Assembly: GCF_900106565.1 (NCBI RefSeq)
Contig: NZ_FNNJ01000003.1
Span: forward strand, 62,001-126,000
DNA: 64,000 nucleotides
Direction of reading: 5' to 3'
Source: Lutibacter oricola
Lineage (GTDB): Bacteria; Bacteroidota; Bacteroidia; Flavobacteriales; Flavobacteriaceae
The position numbers and the translations under genes are program-made. Position 1 is the stretch's first letter, and each line of letters begins with the position of its first letter. Positions 1 through 8,056 of the stretch are shown here, piece by piece. The notes under the pieces were generated by a model. That model was given only the letters and a program-made list of their open reading frames with translations. It ran no database searches and was not told the DNA's origin.

Positions 1-106
1 TTATTGTAAAAGCTTATAATTGCATTATTAAAAATTATAAACAATGGTGTACAATTTTAGTATTTATATCCTAAATTTGTTTCAGAAAAAAATAAAAACA
101 TATAAT

Positions 107-1054
107 ATGTCAGAAAATATAGAGAGAATAAAATGTTTGATAATTGGTTCTGGACCAGCAGGGTATACTGCTGCAATTTATGCTTCAAGAGCTGATTTGA
201 AACCTGTAATGTATACTGGTATGCAAATGGGTGGGCAATTAACAACTACAACAGAAGTTGATAATTTTCCGGGATATCCAAAAGGTACAGATGGTACTGC
301 TATGATGGAAGATTTGAAAAGTCAAGCTGAGCGTTTTGGAACTGAAGTTCGTTTTGGTTTGGTTACGGAAGTTGATTTTAGTAAAGAGGTTGGTGGTGTG
401 CATAAAGTTACAGTAGATGGTTCTACTTTAATTGAGGCTGAATCTGTAATTATTTCAACAGGAGCAACAGCTAAATATTTAGGTTTAGAAAGTGAACAAC
501 GTTTAATTGGTGGTGGAGTTTCTGCTTGCGCAACTTGTGATGGTTTCTTTTATAAAGGACAAGATGTTGTTGTAATTGGAGCTGGAGATACTGCTGCTGA
601 AGAAGCAACTTATTTATCTAATATCTGTAACAAGGTTACAATGTTAGTTAGAAAAGATTATATGAGAGCTTCAAAAGCAATGCAACATAGAGTTGAAAAA
701 ACGGCTAATATTGAAGTGAAATATAATACCGAGTTAGATGAGGTTTTAGGAGATAATGTTGTTGAAGGTGTTAGAGCTGTTAATAACCAAACTGGTGAAA
801 AAGAAGTAATTGATGTTACAGGTTTATTTGTTGCTATTGGACACAAACCTAATACAGATATTTTTAAAAATGTTTTAGAAATGGATGAGACAGGTTATTT
901 AATTACCAAGGGTAAATCTACAAAAACAAATTTACCAGGTGTTTTTGCAGCTGGAGATGTTCAAGATAAGGAGTATAGGCAAGCTGTAACTGCTGCTGGT
1001 ACTGGATGTATGGCAGCTTTAGATGCTGAGCGTTATTTAGGAGCGTTAATTTAA
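107..1054 (+). CDS. trxB: Thioredoxin reductase (NADPH)
   Basis: A 315-residue cytoplasmic FAD/NADPH enzyme that reduces oxidised thioredoxin. Visible: the FAD-binding GSGPAGYTAA motif near the N-terminus, the redox pair CATC (Cys141 and Cys144) in SACATCDGF, the NADPH-binding GAGDTAAEEA, and the C-terminal FAD motif GVFAAGDVQDKEYRQ. Length and motif order match low-molecular-weight bacterial TrxB. An in-frame ATG at 44 would add 21 AT-rich residues that are not part of the family; the ATG at 107 (MSENIERIKC) puts the FAD fold at the usual distance from the start. It stands alone, followed by a strong terminator. Confidence 0.97.
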   Translation: MSENIERIKCLIIGSGPAGYTAAIYASRADLKPVMYTGMQMGGQLTTTTEVDNFPGYPKGTDGTAMMEDLKSQAERFGTEVRFGLVTEVDFSKEVGGVHKVTVDGSTLIEAESVIISTGATAKYLGLESEQRLIGGGVSACATCDGFFYKGQDVVVIGAGDTAAEEATYLSNICNKVTMLVRKDYMRASKAMQHRVEKTANIEVKYNTELDEVLGDNVVEGVRAVNNQTGEKEVIDVTGLFVAIGHKPNTDIFKNVLEMDETGYLITKGKSTKTNLPGVFAAGDVQDKEYRQAVTAAGTGCMAALDAERYLGALI

Positions 1055-1075
1055 AAACTAATTAAATATATTTAA

Positions 1076-1106
1076 AAACCCAAGTTTTAACTTGGGTTTT
1101 TTATTT
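1076..1106 (+). terminator. Rho-independent terminator after trxB
   Basis: Perfect stem CCCAAGTT/AACTTGGG followed by a T-rich run (TTTTTTATTTTT), about 20 bases after the trxB stop. Confidence 0.9.
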
Positions 1107-1195
1107 TTATAAATAAATCGTTTTCGTTAATACAGAAAATAAAAGATGAATTAAAAGCCATTACTAATTAATTTTGCAATTCAAAAAAAGAGATT

Positions 1196-2779
1196 ATGAA
1201 TTTACTTACCAACAGTTACTTTGTGTTATTTCTAATTATTTTAATTGGGTTTATTATTGGTAGAATAAAAATAAAAGGAATTTCTTTAGATGTTTCTGCA
1301 GTTATTTTTGTTGCCTTAGTATTTGGACATTTTGGGGTTGTTATCCCAAAAGATTTTCAATATTTAGGTTTGGTATTATTTATTTTTACAATTGGTATCC
1401 AAGCTGGTCCAAGTTTTTTTGAATCTTTTAAAAAGAATGGTAGAGAGTTAGCATTATTGGCAAGTGTACTTATAGTAAGTGCAGGTTTAATTACATTTTG
1501 TATTTTTTACTTTTTAGGTATCGATAAAAATTTATGTATTGGATTGTTAAACGGATCTTTAACAAGTACACCTGGGTTAGCAGCTGCAATTGATGCGACA
1601 GGTTCTCCGTTAGCTTCTATTGGTTATGGTATTGGTTATCCGTTTGGTGTAATTGGAGTTATTTTATTTGTAAGTTTTTTACCTAAAATTCTTCGTATTA
1701 ACTTAAAAAAAGAAGAAGATATTTATAAAAAAGAAGTTCTTACAGGATTTCCAGAAATAACAAGAAAGTATTTTGTAGTTGAAAATGAAAGTGTTATTGG
1801 TAAAACTTTGGGTGAATTAAATATTCGCTTTATGACCAAGGCTGTGATTTCGAGGATAATGCATAATGATGAAGTAATTGTGCCAGACCCAAAAATTGTT
1901 TTTCATAAGGGAGATATTGTAAAGGCTGTTGGTACAAACGATGCTTTGGAGCGTGTTAAATTATTAATTGGTAGTGAAACCGAGCAAGAAATACCTTCAG
2001 ATAATAATTTTGACATTAGATCGGTATTAGTAACTAATAAAGATGTTGTTAAAAAAACATTAGGGCAATTAAATATTTTAGAAACTTACCGAGCTACAGT
2101 TACTAGAATTCGTCGTTCGGGTATTAATATCTCTCCAAGTCCATCAGCAAAATTACAGTTTGGAGATAAACTAATTGTAGTGTGTCATAAAGATACTATG
2201 AAGCACGTAAGTAGAATATTTGGAGATGACACAAGTAAATTATCGAATACAGATTTTATGCCAATTGCAGCTGGAATTTTATTAGGAATTTTAGTTGGTA
2301 AATTAAGTATAAACTTTAGCTCATTCTCATTTAGTTTAGGATTAACTGGAGGAATTTTATTAGTGGCTTTAGTACTAGGTAGAACTGGTAAAACAGGACC
2401 AATTATGTGGACTATGACTGGTGCTGCCAATCAATTATTAAGACAATTTGGACTGCTCTTTTTCTTAGCAGCAGTAGGTACAAGCGCAGGGTCTAGTTTG
2501 GTAGAAACTTTTTTAGAGTACGGTATAGAATTATTTGTTTATGGTATTGCAATTACGCTAATACCTATGATTATTACAACAGTAATGGCTATTTACGTAC
2601 TTAAAATAAATATACTTACAATTTTAGGAACATTAACAGGTAGTATGACAAGTACGCCAGGTTTAGCAGCAGTTGATAATTTAGTAGATACTGATGCGCC
2701 TGCAGTTGCTTATGCTACAGTATATCCAATAGCAATGGTATTGTTAATTATTGTAGTTCAAATATTAAGTTTGTTATAA
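1196..2779 (+). CDS. AspT/YidE-type membrane transporter with two TrkA-C (RCK_C) domains
   Basis: A 527-residue integral membrane protein of the aspartate-alanine exchanger (AspT/YidE/YbjL) family. Layout: about five hydrophobic helices (1-165), two soluble RCK_C domains (about 190-340, each with a VxxGKTLGEL- or VKKTLGQL-like beginning), then another helix block (350-527). The two membrane halves are internal duplicates: each contains TSTPGLAA (near residues 123 and 482), the expected family signature. The substrate is unknown; an amino-acid or dicarboxylate anion is a guess from the family. A possible -7 box TAATTTTG lies at 1169-1176. The 3' end overlaps the convergent gene by 6 bases. Confidence 0.88.
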   Translation: MNLLTNSYFVLFLIILIGFIIGRIKIKGISLDVSAVIFVALVFGHFGVVIPKDFQYLGLVLFIFTIGIQAGPSFFESFKKNGRELALLASVLIVSAGLITFCIFYFLGIDKNLCIGLLNGSLTSTPGLAAAIDATGSPLASIGYGIGYPFGVIGVILFVSFLPKILRINLKKEEDIYKKEVLTGFPEITRKYFVVENESVIGKTLGELNIRFMTKAVISRIMHNDEVIVPDPKIVFHKGDIVKAVGTNDALERVKLLIGSETEQEIPSDNNFDIRSVLVTNKDVVKKTLGQLNILETYRATVTRIRRSGINISPSPSAKLQFGDKLIVVCHKDTMKHVSRIFGDDTSKLSNTDFMPIAAGILLGILVGKLSINFSSFSFSLGLTGGILLVALVLGRTGKTGPIMWTMTGAANQLLRQFGLLFFLAAVGTSAGSSLVETFLEYGIELFVYGIAITLIPMIITTVMAIYVLKINILTILGTLTGSMTSTPGLAAVDNLVDTDAPAVAYATVYPIAMVLLIIVVQILSLL

Positions 2780-3607
2780 TTCTCTTTTATGTATTGAAGC
2801 TTTATCCAAAAAATTAGTAATAGTAATTTTTGGATTTGAATAAATATAAACTTCAGAGGTGTTTATGGTAGAAATATCAATAGTTTCTGAAGCATTTATA
2901 AAAGCGTCAGCATTATTTTCTGTGTTTACAATAGCATTTTTAATAGAGAATTCTTTTCCTATAAAATGTCCATTTCCAATAGCTTTTAATTCTAAATTTT
3001 CTGAATTACCTTTAAAAGAAATATCAGATTTTTCTGTTAATGAAATAAACGTGTTTTGAGAGTTTACATTACCTTTAATTGCACTGTTTTGAATTGTATT
3101 TACAAACAAATCATTTGTAAGAATTTCTAAATTTAAGTCGCTGTTTTTTTTAGCGTTTACAGTTACAATTTTAGCGTTCAATTTTAAACTAAAATCTGCA
3201 TTATCAAAAGCATTTACTGTTAAGGAGTCTATGTTTAAAACGTTGGTAGTTTTAATTTTAGCATTGTTGTATGCATTAATTTCAGTTAAATAATTATTAA
3301 CTTGAATAATTATTTTAAGCTCTTTTTTTCTAGTAATTTTAGTTGAAGTTTTTATGGTAAGAATACCATCATTAACTTCAGTAATAATTGCATTTAGAAG
3401 GTTAGAATCTGCTTTTACTTTTAAATCTTGATTTTCATTGTAAAGTAGTTCTACTTCAACATTGTCAATAACTTCAATTTTGTCAAATTCAGCTATTTCT
3501 CTTTCTTCTGTTGTAATTTCTCTATTACCTTTTAATTTGTCTTGTGAAAATGATGTTCCTATTACAAATATTGTAAAAAATAAAGCTATTAAGTATGAAT
3601 TTTTCAT
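2774..3607 (-). CDS. Secreted head-GIN-domain protein (DUF2807)
   Basis: A 277-residue exported protein. It has an N-terminal signal peptide (MKNSYLIALFFTIF... ending near GTSFSQ), then a domain of short repeating beta-strands with many Asn/Asp turns, typical of the putative auto-transporter adhesin head GIN domain. The role is unknown; in Bacteroidota such proteins are periplasmic or surface-attached. The ATG at 3607 is preferred over the in-frame start at 3646 because it begins a clean signal peptide. A Bacteroidota-like -7 box (TAAATTTG on the minus strand, 3622-3629) lies 15 bases upstream. The gene is divergent from the trp operon and convergent with the transporter. Confidence 0.85.
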   Translation of the reverse strand: MKNSYLIALFFTIFVIGTSFSQDKLKGNREITTEEREIAEFDKIEVIDNVEVELLYNENQDLKVKADSNLLNAIITEVNDGILTIKTSTKITRKKELKIIIQVNNYLTEINAYNNAKIKTTNVLNIDSLTVNAFDNADFSLKLNAKIVTVNAKKNSDLNLEILTNDLFVNTIQNSAIKGNVNSQNTFISLTEKSDISFKGNSENLELKAIGNGHFIGKEFSIKNAIVNTENNADAFINASETIDISTINTSEVYIYSNPKITITNFLDKASIHKREL

Positions 3608-3654
3608 AAATATGTTTTTATCAAATTTAATAAAATAATTTTTCAATGAATAAT

Positions 3655-3684
3655 TTGTACAATTAAAAATCTATGTTACATTTG
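3655..3684 (+). promoter_or_regulatory. trp operon promoter (Bacteroidota type)
   Basis: TTG at 3655-3657, a 19-base spacer, and TACATTTG at 3677-3684, an exact match to the flavobacterial -33/-7 consensus TTG-N17-23-TAnnTTTG. The start of transcription would be near 3689-3691, only a few bases before the leader-peptide ATG at 3695. Confidence 0.8.
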
Positions 3685-3694
3685 TACCTAAATA

Positions 3695-3748
3695 ATGAAA
3701 AACAATAATTTAAATACAACTTGGTGGTGGAACTCTCTTATACAATAA
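3695..3748 (+). CDS. trpL: trp operon leader peptide (17 aa, Trp-Trp-Trp)
   Basis: Short ORF encoding MKNNNLNTTWWWNSLIQ, with three consecutive TGG codons at 3722-3730. Its ATG lies about five bases after the predicted transcription start, and it is followed by a terminator hairpin before trpE. This is the arrangement of ribosome-mediated tryptophan attenuation and agrees with the Bacteroid-trp leader class known from Bacteroidota. When Trp-tRNA is scarce the ribosome stalls on the WWW codons; otherwise it runs to the stop codon and the terminator forms. The peptide itself is presumably degraded. Confidence 0.9.
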   Translation: MKNNNLNTTWWWNSLIQ

Positions 3749-3820
3749 GCGAGAAACCTGTTATATTTAAAAAAATAATATAAAACTTAAAAGGACTTAT
3801 CTCGTGATAAGTCCTTTTTT
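3749..3820 (+). promoter_or_regulatory. trp attenuator: antiterminator segment and terminator hairpin
   Basis: Terminator: AAAGGACTTATC (3790-3801), loop TCGT, GATAAGTCCTTT (3806-3817) and a T run to 3820. Alternative pairing: GCGAGA at 3749-3754, immediately after the trpL stop, can pair with TCTCGT at 3800-3805 (one G-U pair), which takes the top of the terminator stem and its loop. A competing upstream hairpin pairs TCTC-TTAT (within trpL, 3734-3741) with ATAA-GAGA (3745-3754, bulge GC). A ribosome stalled on the Trp codons would mask that hairpin and free the antiterminator. The mutually exclusive pairings are read directly; the mechanism is inferred. Confidence 0.85.
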
Positions 3821-3831
3821 TATACAACATA

Positions 3832-5223
3832 ATGGAAAAACTAAAATTTAAAACAATTTCTAAACATCAGCTTTCTGATACGGTAACTCCAGTTGGTTTG
3901 TACTCTAAAATTAGAGATAAGTATGCCAATAGTTTATTGTTAGAAGGTTCAGATTATCACAGTAAAGAAGAAAGTTTCACCTTTATTTGTGCCGATCCAA
4001 TAGTTACATTAAAAGCTGATAAAAACAAGTTTACGTATAGTTATAAAAATAAAGAATTGGATGCAAAAGAAATCAATAGAGATTTTTATTCAATTTTTGA
4101 AAATTATAAGCAAACAGTAGATGTAGATTGTAGTGACGAAATAAAATCGTTTAACGGTTTTTATGGATATATTTCTTACAATTCAATTCAGTATTTTGAG
4201 ACTATAAAATTAAAGGCTGAAAAAGCACCTTCTGAAATTCCAGATTTACAATTTAGTTTCTTCCGTTTTATTATAGTTATTAATCATTTTAATGATGAAT
4301 TAACGTTGATTGAAAACATTGAAGAAGGCGAGGAGTCAAGAATTGAAGAAATGCAAACTCTAATAAATGCTCGTACTTATGGTTTGTATAAGTTTGAAAT
4401 GGAAGGGCAAGAATCTTCAAATTGTACCGATGAATATTTCAAAAATAATGTTGCCAAAGCAAAAATGCATTGTAAACGTGGTGATGTTTTTCAGTTAGTT
4501 TTATCTCGCCAGTTTCAACAATCTTTTTCAGGTGATGATTTTAATGTGTATAGAGCATTACGTTCAATAAACCCTTCGCCATATTTATTTTATTTCGACT
4601 ACGGAAGTTTTAAATTAATGGGTTCTTCACCAGAAGCACAAATTAAAATTGATTCAGAGAAAGCAATCATCAATCCAATTGCTGGAACATTTAGAAGAAC
4701 TGGTGATATGGCAAAAGATATTTTGTTGGGTGAAAAACTTTCAAATGATCAAAAAGAAACCGCCGAACACGTAATGTTAGTGGATTTAGCGCGTAACGAT
4801 TTAAGTAAACACGCAAGCAATGTAAATGTTGAGGTGTTTAAAGAAGTACAATATTTTAGTCACGTAATTCATTTAGTTTCAACAGTTCAAGGGAAACCAA
4901 AAGGCGAAGCTATTAAAATTGTTGGTGATACTTTTCCCGCAGGAACTTTAAGTGGAGCGCCTAAATTTAAAGCAATGGAATTAATTGATACTTATGAGAA
5001 TCAAACACGTGGTTTTTATGGTGGAGCAGTTGGTTTTATTGGGTTAGATAATAGTGTAAATTTAGCAATTGCCATTCGTTCATTTGTAAGTAAAAGCAAT
5101 ACGTTGTATTACCAAGCAGGAGCAGGAATTGTAATGAAATCCTCAGAAGAAGGAGAACTACAAGAAGTAAATAACAAATTAGCTGCTTTGAAAAAAGCAT
5201 TAACATTGGCAGAGAAAATATAA
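3832..5223 (+). CDS. trpE: Anthranilate synthase component I
   Basis: A 463-residue chorismate-binding enzyme making anthranilate from chorismate with ammonia supplied by TrpG. Visible: the tryptophan feedback-site region LLLEGSDYHS near residue 35 (counterpart of the LLES motif), and the chorismate-binding core including GSSPE, NPIAGTFRR, the ETAEHVMLVDLARND helix, and SGAPKFKAMELI and GAGIV near the C-terminus. Normal length. It is the first structural gene of the operon, 11 bases after the attenuator, so it is expected to be controlled both by attenuation and by feedback inhibition. Confidence 0.97.
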   Translation: MEKLKFKTISKHQLSDTVTPVGLYSKIRDKYANSLLLEGSDYHSKEESFTFICADPIVTLKADKNKFTYSYKNKELDAKEINRDFYSIFENYKQTVDVDCSDEIKSFNGFYGYISYNSIQYFETIKLKAEKAPSEIPDLQFSFFRFIIVINHFNDELTLIENIEEGEESRIEEMQTLINARTYGLYKFEMEGQESSNCTDEYFKNNVAKAKMHCKRGDVFQLVLSRQFQQSFSGDDFNVYRALRSINPSPYLFYFDYGSFKLMGSSPEAQIKIDSEKAIINPIAGTFRRTGDMAKDILLGEKLSNDQKETAEHVMLVDLARNDLSKHASNVNVEVFKEVQYFSHVIHLVSTVQGKPKGEAIKIVGDTFPAGTLSGAPKFKAMELIDTYENQTRGFYGGAVGFIGLDNSVNLAIAIRSFVSKSNTLYYQAGAGIVMKSSEEGELQEVNNKLAALKKALTLAEKI

Positions 5224-5231
5224 CTAAAACA

Positions 5232-5301
5232 CGTCATTCTGAACTTGTTTCAGAATCTCATAATATTGATAATGAGGCCTTGAAATAAGTTAGGGAGACG
5301 A
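5232..5301. repeat. Interspersed palindromic element, trpE-trpG spacer
   Basis: The left arm GTCATTCTGAACTTGTTTCA (from 5233) and the decayed right arm (TGAGGCCTTGAAATAAG... to GGGAGACG) are approximate reverse complements. This is the well-known family of Bacteroidota intergenic sequences beginning GTCATTCTGA. It fills most of the 95-base spacer. Confidence 0.7.
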
Positions 5302-5318
5302 AAACAGAAATTGAAACA

Positions 5319-5894
5319 ATGAAAATTTTAATATTAGACAATTACGATTCATTTACATACAACCTAGTTCATATGGTTGAAGATATTACAGGTGAATATC
5401 CAGCTGTATTTAGAAACGATGAGATTGAAATTTCAGAAATAGATAAATACGATTTAATAATTCTTTCTCCAGGTCCTGGTATTCCAGATGAGGCAGGAAT
5501 TTTAAAAGAAACTATTAAAACCTATGCAGGTAAAAAACCAATTTTTGGTGTGTGTTTAGGTTTACAAGCTATTACAGAAGTTTTTGGTGGAAGTCTCGAA
5601 AATATGGATGAAGTTTTTCACGGTGTAGCAACTACAATGAATATTACCAAAAAAGATGCTACAATTTATAAGGATTTTCCTACTGAATTTGAAGCGGCTC
5701 GTTACCATTCTTGGATTGCTTCAAAAAAAGGTTTTCCTGCTGAATTAGAAATTACTGCAGAAGATGAATTTGGAGATATTATGAGTATTCAACATAAAGA
5801 ATACAGTATTAGCGCGGTGCAATTTCACCCAGAATCTATTTTAACGCCAACAGGAGAAAAAATGGTTCGTAATTTTATTGATGCAAATAAATAA
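5319..5894 (+). CDS. trpG: Anthranilate synthase component II (glutamine amidotransferase)
   Basis: A 191-residue class I glutamine amidotransferase giving ammonia to TrpE. It starts MKILILDNYDSFTYNL; oxyanion-loop motif SPGPGIP; catalytic Cys79 in GVCLGLQ; His and Glu of the triad in QFHPESILTPTGE near the C-terminus. Normal length for a free-standing TrpG/PabA; its place between trpE and trpD supports TrpG, though in many bacteria the same subunit also serves PabB. Confidence 0.96.
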   Translation: MKILILDNYDSFTYNLVHMVEDITGEYPAVFRNDEIEISEIDKYDLIILSPGPGIPDEAGILKETIKTYAGKKPIFGVCLGLQAITEVFGGSLENMDEVFHGVATTMNITKKDATIYKDFPTEFEAARYHSWIASKKGFPAELEITAEDEFGDIMSIQHKEYSISAVQFHPESILTPTGEKMVRNFIDANK

Positions 5895-5897
5895 TTA

Positions 5898-5965
5898 GGT
5901 CGCTGAGCGGAGTCGAAGTGACATCGGAATAGAGGAAATGTGATTTCGACTCCGCTCAATCACCC
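5898..5965. repeat. Interspersed palindromic element (GAGCGGAGTCGAA family), trpG-trpD spacer
   Basis: Arms GCTGAGCGGAGTCGAAGTGA (from 5902) and TGATTTCGACTCCGCTCA (5941-5958) are near-perfect reverse complements around a short centre. The same element recurs at 7016-7081, at 8315-8387 inside trpF, and as half copies near 34415 and 34925. Confidence 0.85.
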
Positions 5966-5975
5966 TAAAAAATAT

Positions 5976-6009
5976 GTCATTGCGAGGAGAGAAACGACGT
6001 AGCAATCTG
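5976..6009. repeat. Interspersed element (GTCATTGCGAGGA family)
   Basis: GTCATTGCGAGGAGAGAAAC followed by GACGTAGCAATCTG. This half-element of another family common in Bacteroidota intergenic DNA lies directly after the previous element and just before trpD. Confidence 0.65.
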
Positions 6010-6028
6010 TTTTATTAAAAGAAATTAA

Positions 6029-7015
6029 ATGAAAAATACATTAAACAAATTATTTGAGCAACAACGCTTAACCAAAGAAGAAGCAAAATCTATATTGATT
6101 GAAATTGCAGCAGAGAAGTTTAATAACTCCCAAATTGCTTCATTTTTAACAGTGTTTTTAATGCGACCAATTTCGGTTGATGAGTTAGCTGGGTTTAGAG
6201 AAGCATTGTTGGAATTATCGGTAAAAGTTAATTTGTCCGATTTTAATACCATAGATTTATGTGGAACTGGAGGAGATGGAAAAGACACTTTTAATATTTC
6301 AACATTAACATCGTTTATTGTTGCAGGTACTGGAAATAAGGTTGCTAAACACGGTAATTATAGTTCATCTTCAATTAGTGGTTCATCAAATATGCTAGAA
6401 TATTTGGGTTATAAATTCACAAATGAAGAGTCAATTTTAAAAAGCCAAATAGATAAAGCAAATATTTGTTTTTTACACGCTCCGTTATTTCATCCAGCTA
6501 TGAAAGCAGTTGGACCAACTCGAAGAGAATTAGGTATGAAAACCTTTTTTAATATGTTAGGTCCGTTGGTAAATCCAAGTAATCCTCAAAATCAAATGGT
6601 TGGAGTTTTCAATTTAGAAGTTGCAAGATTGTATAATTATTTATTGCAAGAAACTACTCAAAATTATGCCATAGTTCATAGTTTAGATGGTTACGATGAA
6701 ATTTCATTAACAAGTGGTTTTAAATTACTTACAAAAGATAACGAGCAATTTATTACTCCTGAAGAATTGAATTTAAGAAGATTAGAACAAGAAGAGATTT
6801 TTGGAGGAGATTCAGTTGAAGAATCAGCAAAAATATTTGTTTCAATATTGGAAGGAAATGGAACTGAAGCCCAAAATAATGTAGTGTGTGCCAATGCCGC
6901 ATTTGCATTAAAAACATTTGATAAAACTAAATCTTTTGAAGATGCTTTTGCAGAAGCAAAAGATTCATTATTAGGATTAAAAGCAAAAGAAAGTTTAAAG
7001 AAGTTGATTATATAA
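6029..7015 (+). CDS. trpD: Anthranilate phosphoribosyltransferase
   Basis: A 328-residue enzyme transferring phosphoribose from PRPP to anthranilate, the second step of the branch. Visible: helical N-terminal domain, PRPP-binding GTGGDGKDTFNIST near residues 79-92, KHGNYSSSSISGSSNMLE, and the anthranilate-site stretch HPAMKAVGPTRRELGMKTFFN with NMLGPLVNP. Normal length with no insertion. Flanked by repeat elements on both sides but part of the same transcription unit. Confidence 0.97.
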   Translation: MKNTLNKLFEQQRLTKEEAKSILIEIAAEKFNNSQIASFLTVFLMRPISVDELAGFREALLELSVKVNLSDFNTIDLCGTGGDGKDTFNISTLTSFIVAGTGNKVAKHGNYSSSSISGSSNMLEYLGYKFTNEESILKSQIDKANICFLHAPLFHPAMKAVGPTRRELGMKTFFNMLGPLVNPSNPQNQMVGVFNLEVARLYNYLLQETTQNYAIVHSLDGYDEISLTSGFKLLTKDNEQFITPEELNLRRLEQEEIFGGDSVEESAKIFVSILEGNGTEAQNNVVCANAAFALKTFDKTKSFEDAFAEAKDSLLGLKAKESLKKLII

Positions 7016-7081
7016 GGTTGGTCACTGAGCGGAGTCGAAGTGACAATAGTAATAATGTGGTTTCGACTCCGCTCAACCTCC
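7016..7081. repeat. Interspersed palindromic element (GAGCGGAGTCGAA family), trpD-trpC spacer
   Basis: GGTTGGTCACTGAGCGGAGT... and ...GACTCCGCTCAACCTCC form a long inverted repeat that occupies nearly the whole 82-base spacer. Confidence 0.85.
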
Positions 7082-7097
7082 AGAATTTATTAGAAAA

Positions 7098-7883
7098 ATG
7101 ACAATACTAGAAAAAATAATAGCACATAAAAAGCAAGAAGTTGCTCAATTAAGAAAAGAAGTTCAGGTAGAGAAACTTATAAAAAGCCCTAACTTTCAAA
7201 GAACTCCATTATCTTTAAAAAAGAGTTTGTTGAGTGTTGGGTCGACAGGAATTATTGCAGAATTTAAAAGGCAATCTCCTTCAAAAGGAATTATTAATGA
7301 TAAAGTTGAAATAGAAGAAGTAACAAATGGGTATTTAGATGCTAAAGTTGCAGCACAGTCTATTTTAACAGATACTCACTTTTTTGGAGGAAATATAATG
7401 GATGTTATGAAAGCTCGTGCAGTTCAAGATACAACACCAATTTTACGTAAAGATTTTATTGTTGATGGATTTCAAATTGTTGAAGCTAAAGCCATTGGAG
7501 CCGATGTTATTTTATTAATTGCAGCCTGCTTAACCAAAGATGAACTAAAAAATTACGGAAAATTAGCTGAAGATTTAGGTTTAGATGTTTTGTATGAAAT
7601 TCATACAGAAGAAGAACTAGATAAGATTGATGCAGACAATAAAATTATTGGAATTAACAATAGAAATTTGAAAACATTTAAAGTTGATTTAGAACATTCA
7701 ATTCAGTTGGCAAGTTTAATTCCTGATAGTTGTGTAAAAGTTTCTGAAAGTGGTTTAAATGATCCAAGAGTGATAACTGGATTGAAAGAATATGGTTTTC
7801 AAGGGTTTTTAATTGGTGAAAATTTTATGAAAACTGATAATCCAGGCGAGGCGTGTAAAGAATTTATTGATCAAATAGGATAA
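7098..7883 (+). CDS. trpC: Indole-3-glycerol phosphate synthase
   Basis: A 261-residue TIM-barrel enzyme closing the indole ring. Signatures: IIAEFKRQSPSKG (catalytic Lys), VLRKDFIVDGFQIVEAKAIGAD-type region (seen as LRKDFIVDGFQ and EAKAIGADVILLI), IGINNRNLKTFKVD, SESGL, and the phosphate-binding GFLIGENFM. Not fused to TrpF, as is usual in Bacteroidota. Normal length. Confidence 0.97.
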   Translation: MTILEKIIAHKKQEVAQLRKEVQVEKLIKSPNFQRTPLSLKKSLLSVGSTGIIAEFKRQSPSKGIINDKVEIEEVTNGYLDAKVAAQSILTDTHFFGGNIMDVMKARAVQDTTPILRKDFIVDGFQIVEAKAIGADVILLIAACLTKDELKNYGKLAEDLGLDVLYEIHTEEELDKIDADNKIIGINNRNLKTFKVDLEHSIQLASLIPDSCVKVSESGLNDPRVITGLKEYGFQGFLIGENFMKTDNPGEACKEFIDQIG

Positions 7884-7886
7884 TTT

Positions 7887-7962
7887 GTTATTCTGAACGT
7901 AGTGAAGAATCTTATAATCCGTGAGATTTTTCGACTTCACTTTGTTTCGCTCAAAATGACAA
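7887..7962. repeat. Interspersed palindromic element (GAACGTAGTGAAGAATCT family), trpC-trpF spacer
   Basis: Left arm TTATTCTGAACGTAGTGAAG and right arm ending CGCTCAAAATGACAA are partly complementary and match the element family also seen at 31441, 33003 and 55040. Confidence 0.75.
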
Positions 7963-7970
7963 TATTAAAT

Positions 7971-8037
7971 GTCATTTCTGGAAAGGCAGGAATCCAAAAC
8001 TAACAGAATAAAAGATACCTGCTTATGCAGGTTTGAC
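7971..8037. repeat. Interspersed element (GGCAGGAATCC / ACCTGCTTATGCAGGT family) before trpF
   Basis: GTCATTTCTGGAAAGGCAGG-AATCC followed by a hairpin ACCTGCTTATGCAGGT. A shorter copy of this family, which reads SFLRRQES when translated, lies inside trpF at 8608-8632. Confidence 0.65.
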
Positions 8038-8056
8038 AAGAGTAAAAAATAGAAAA

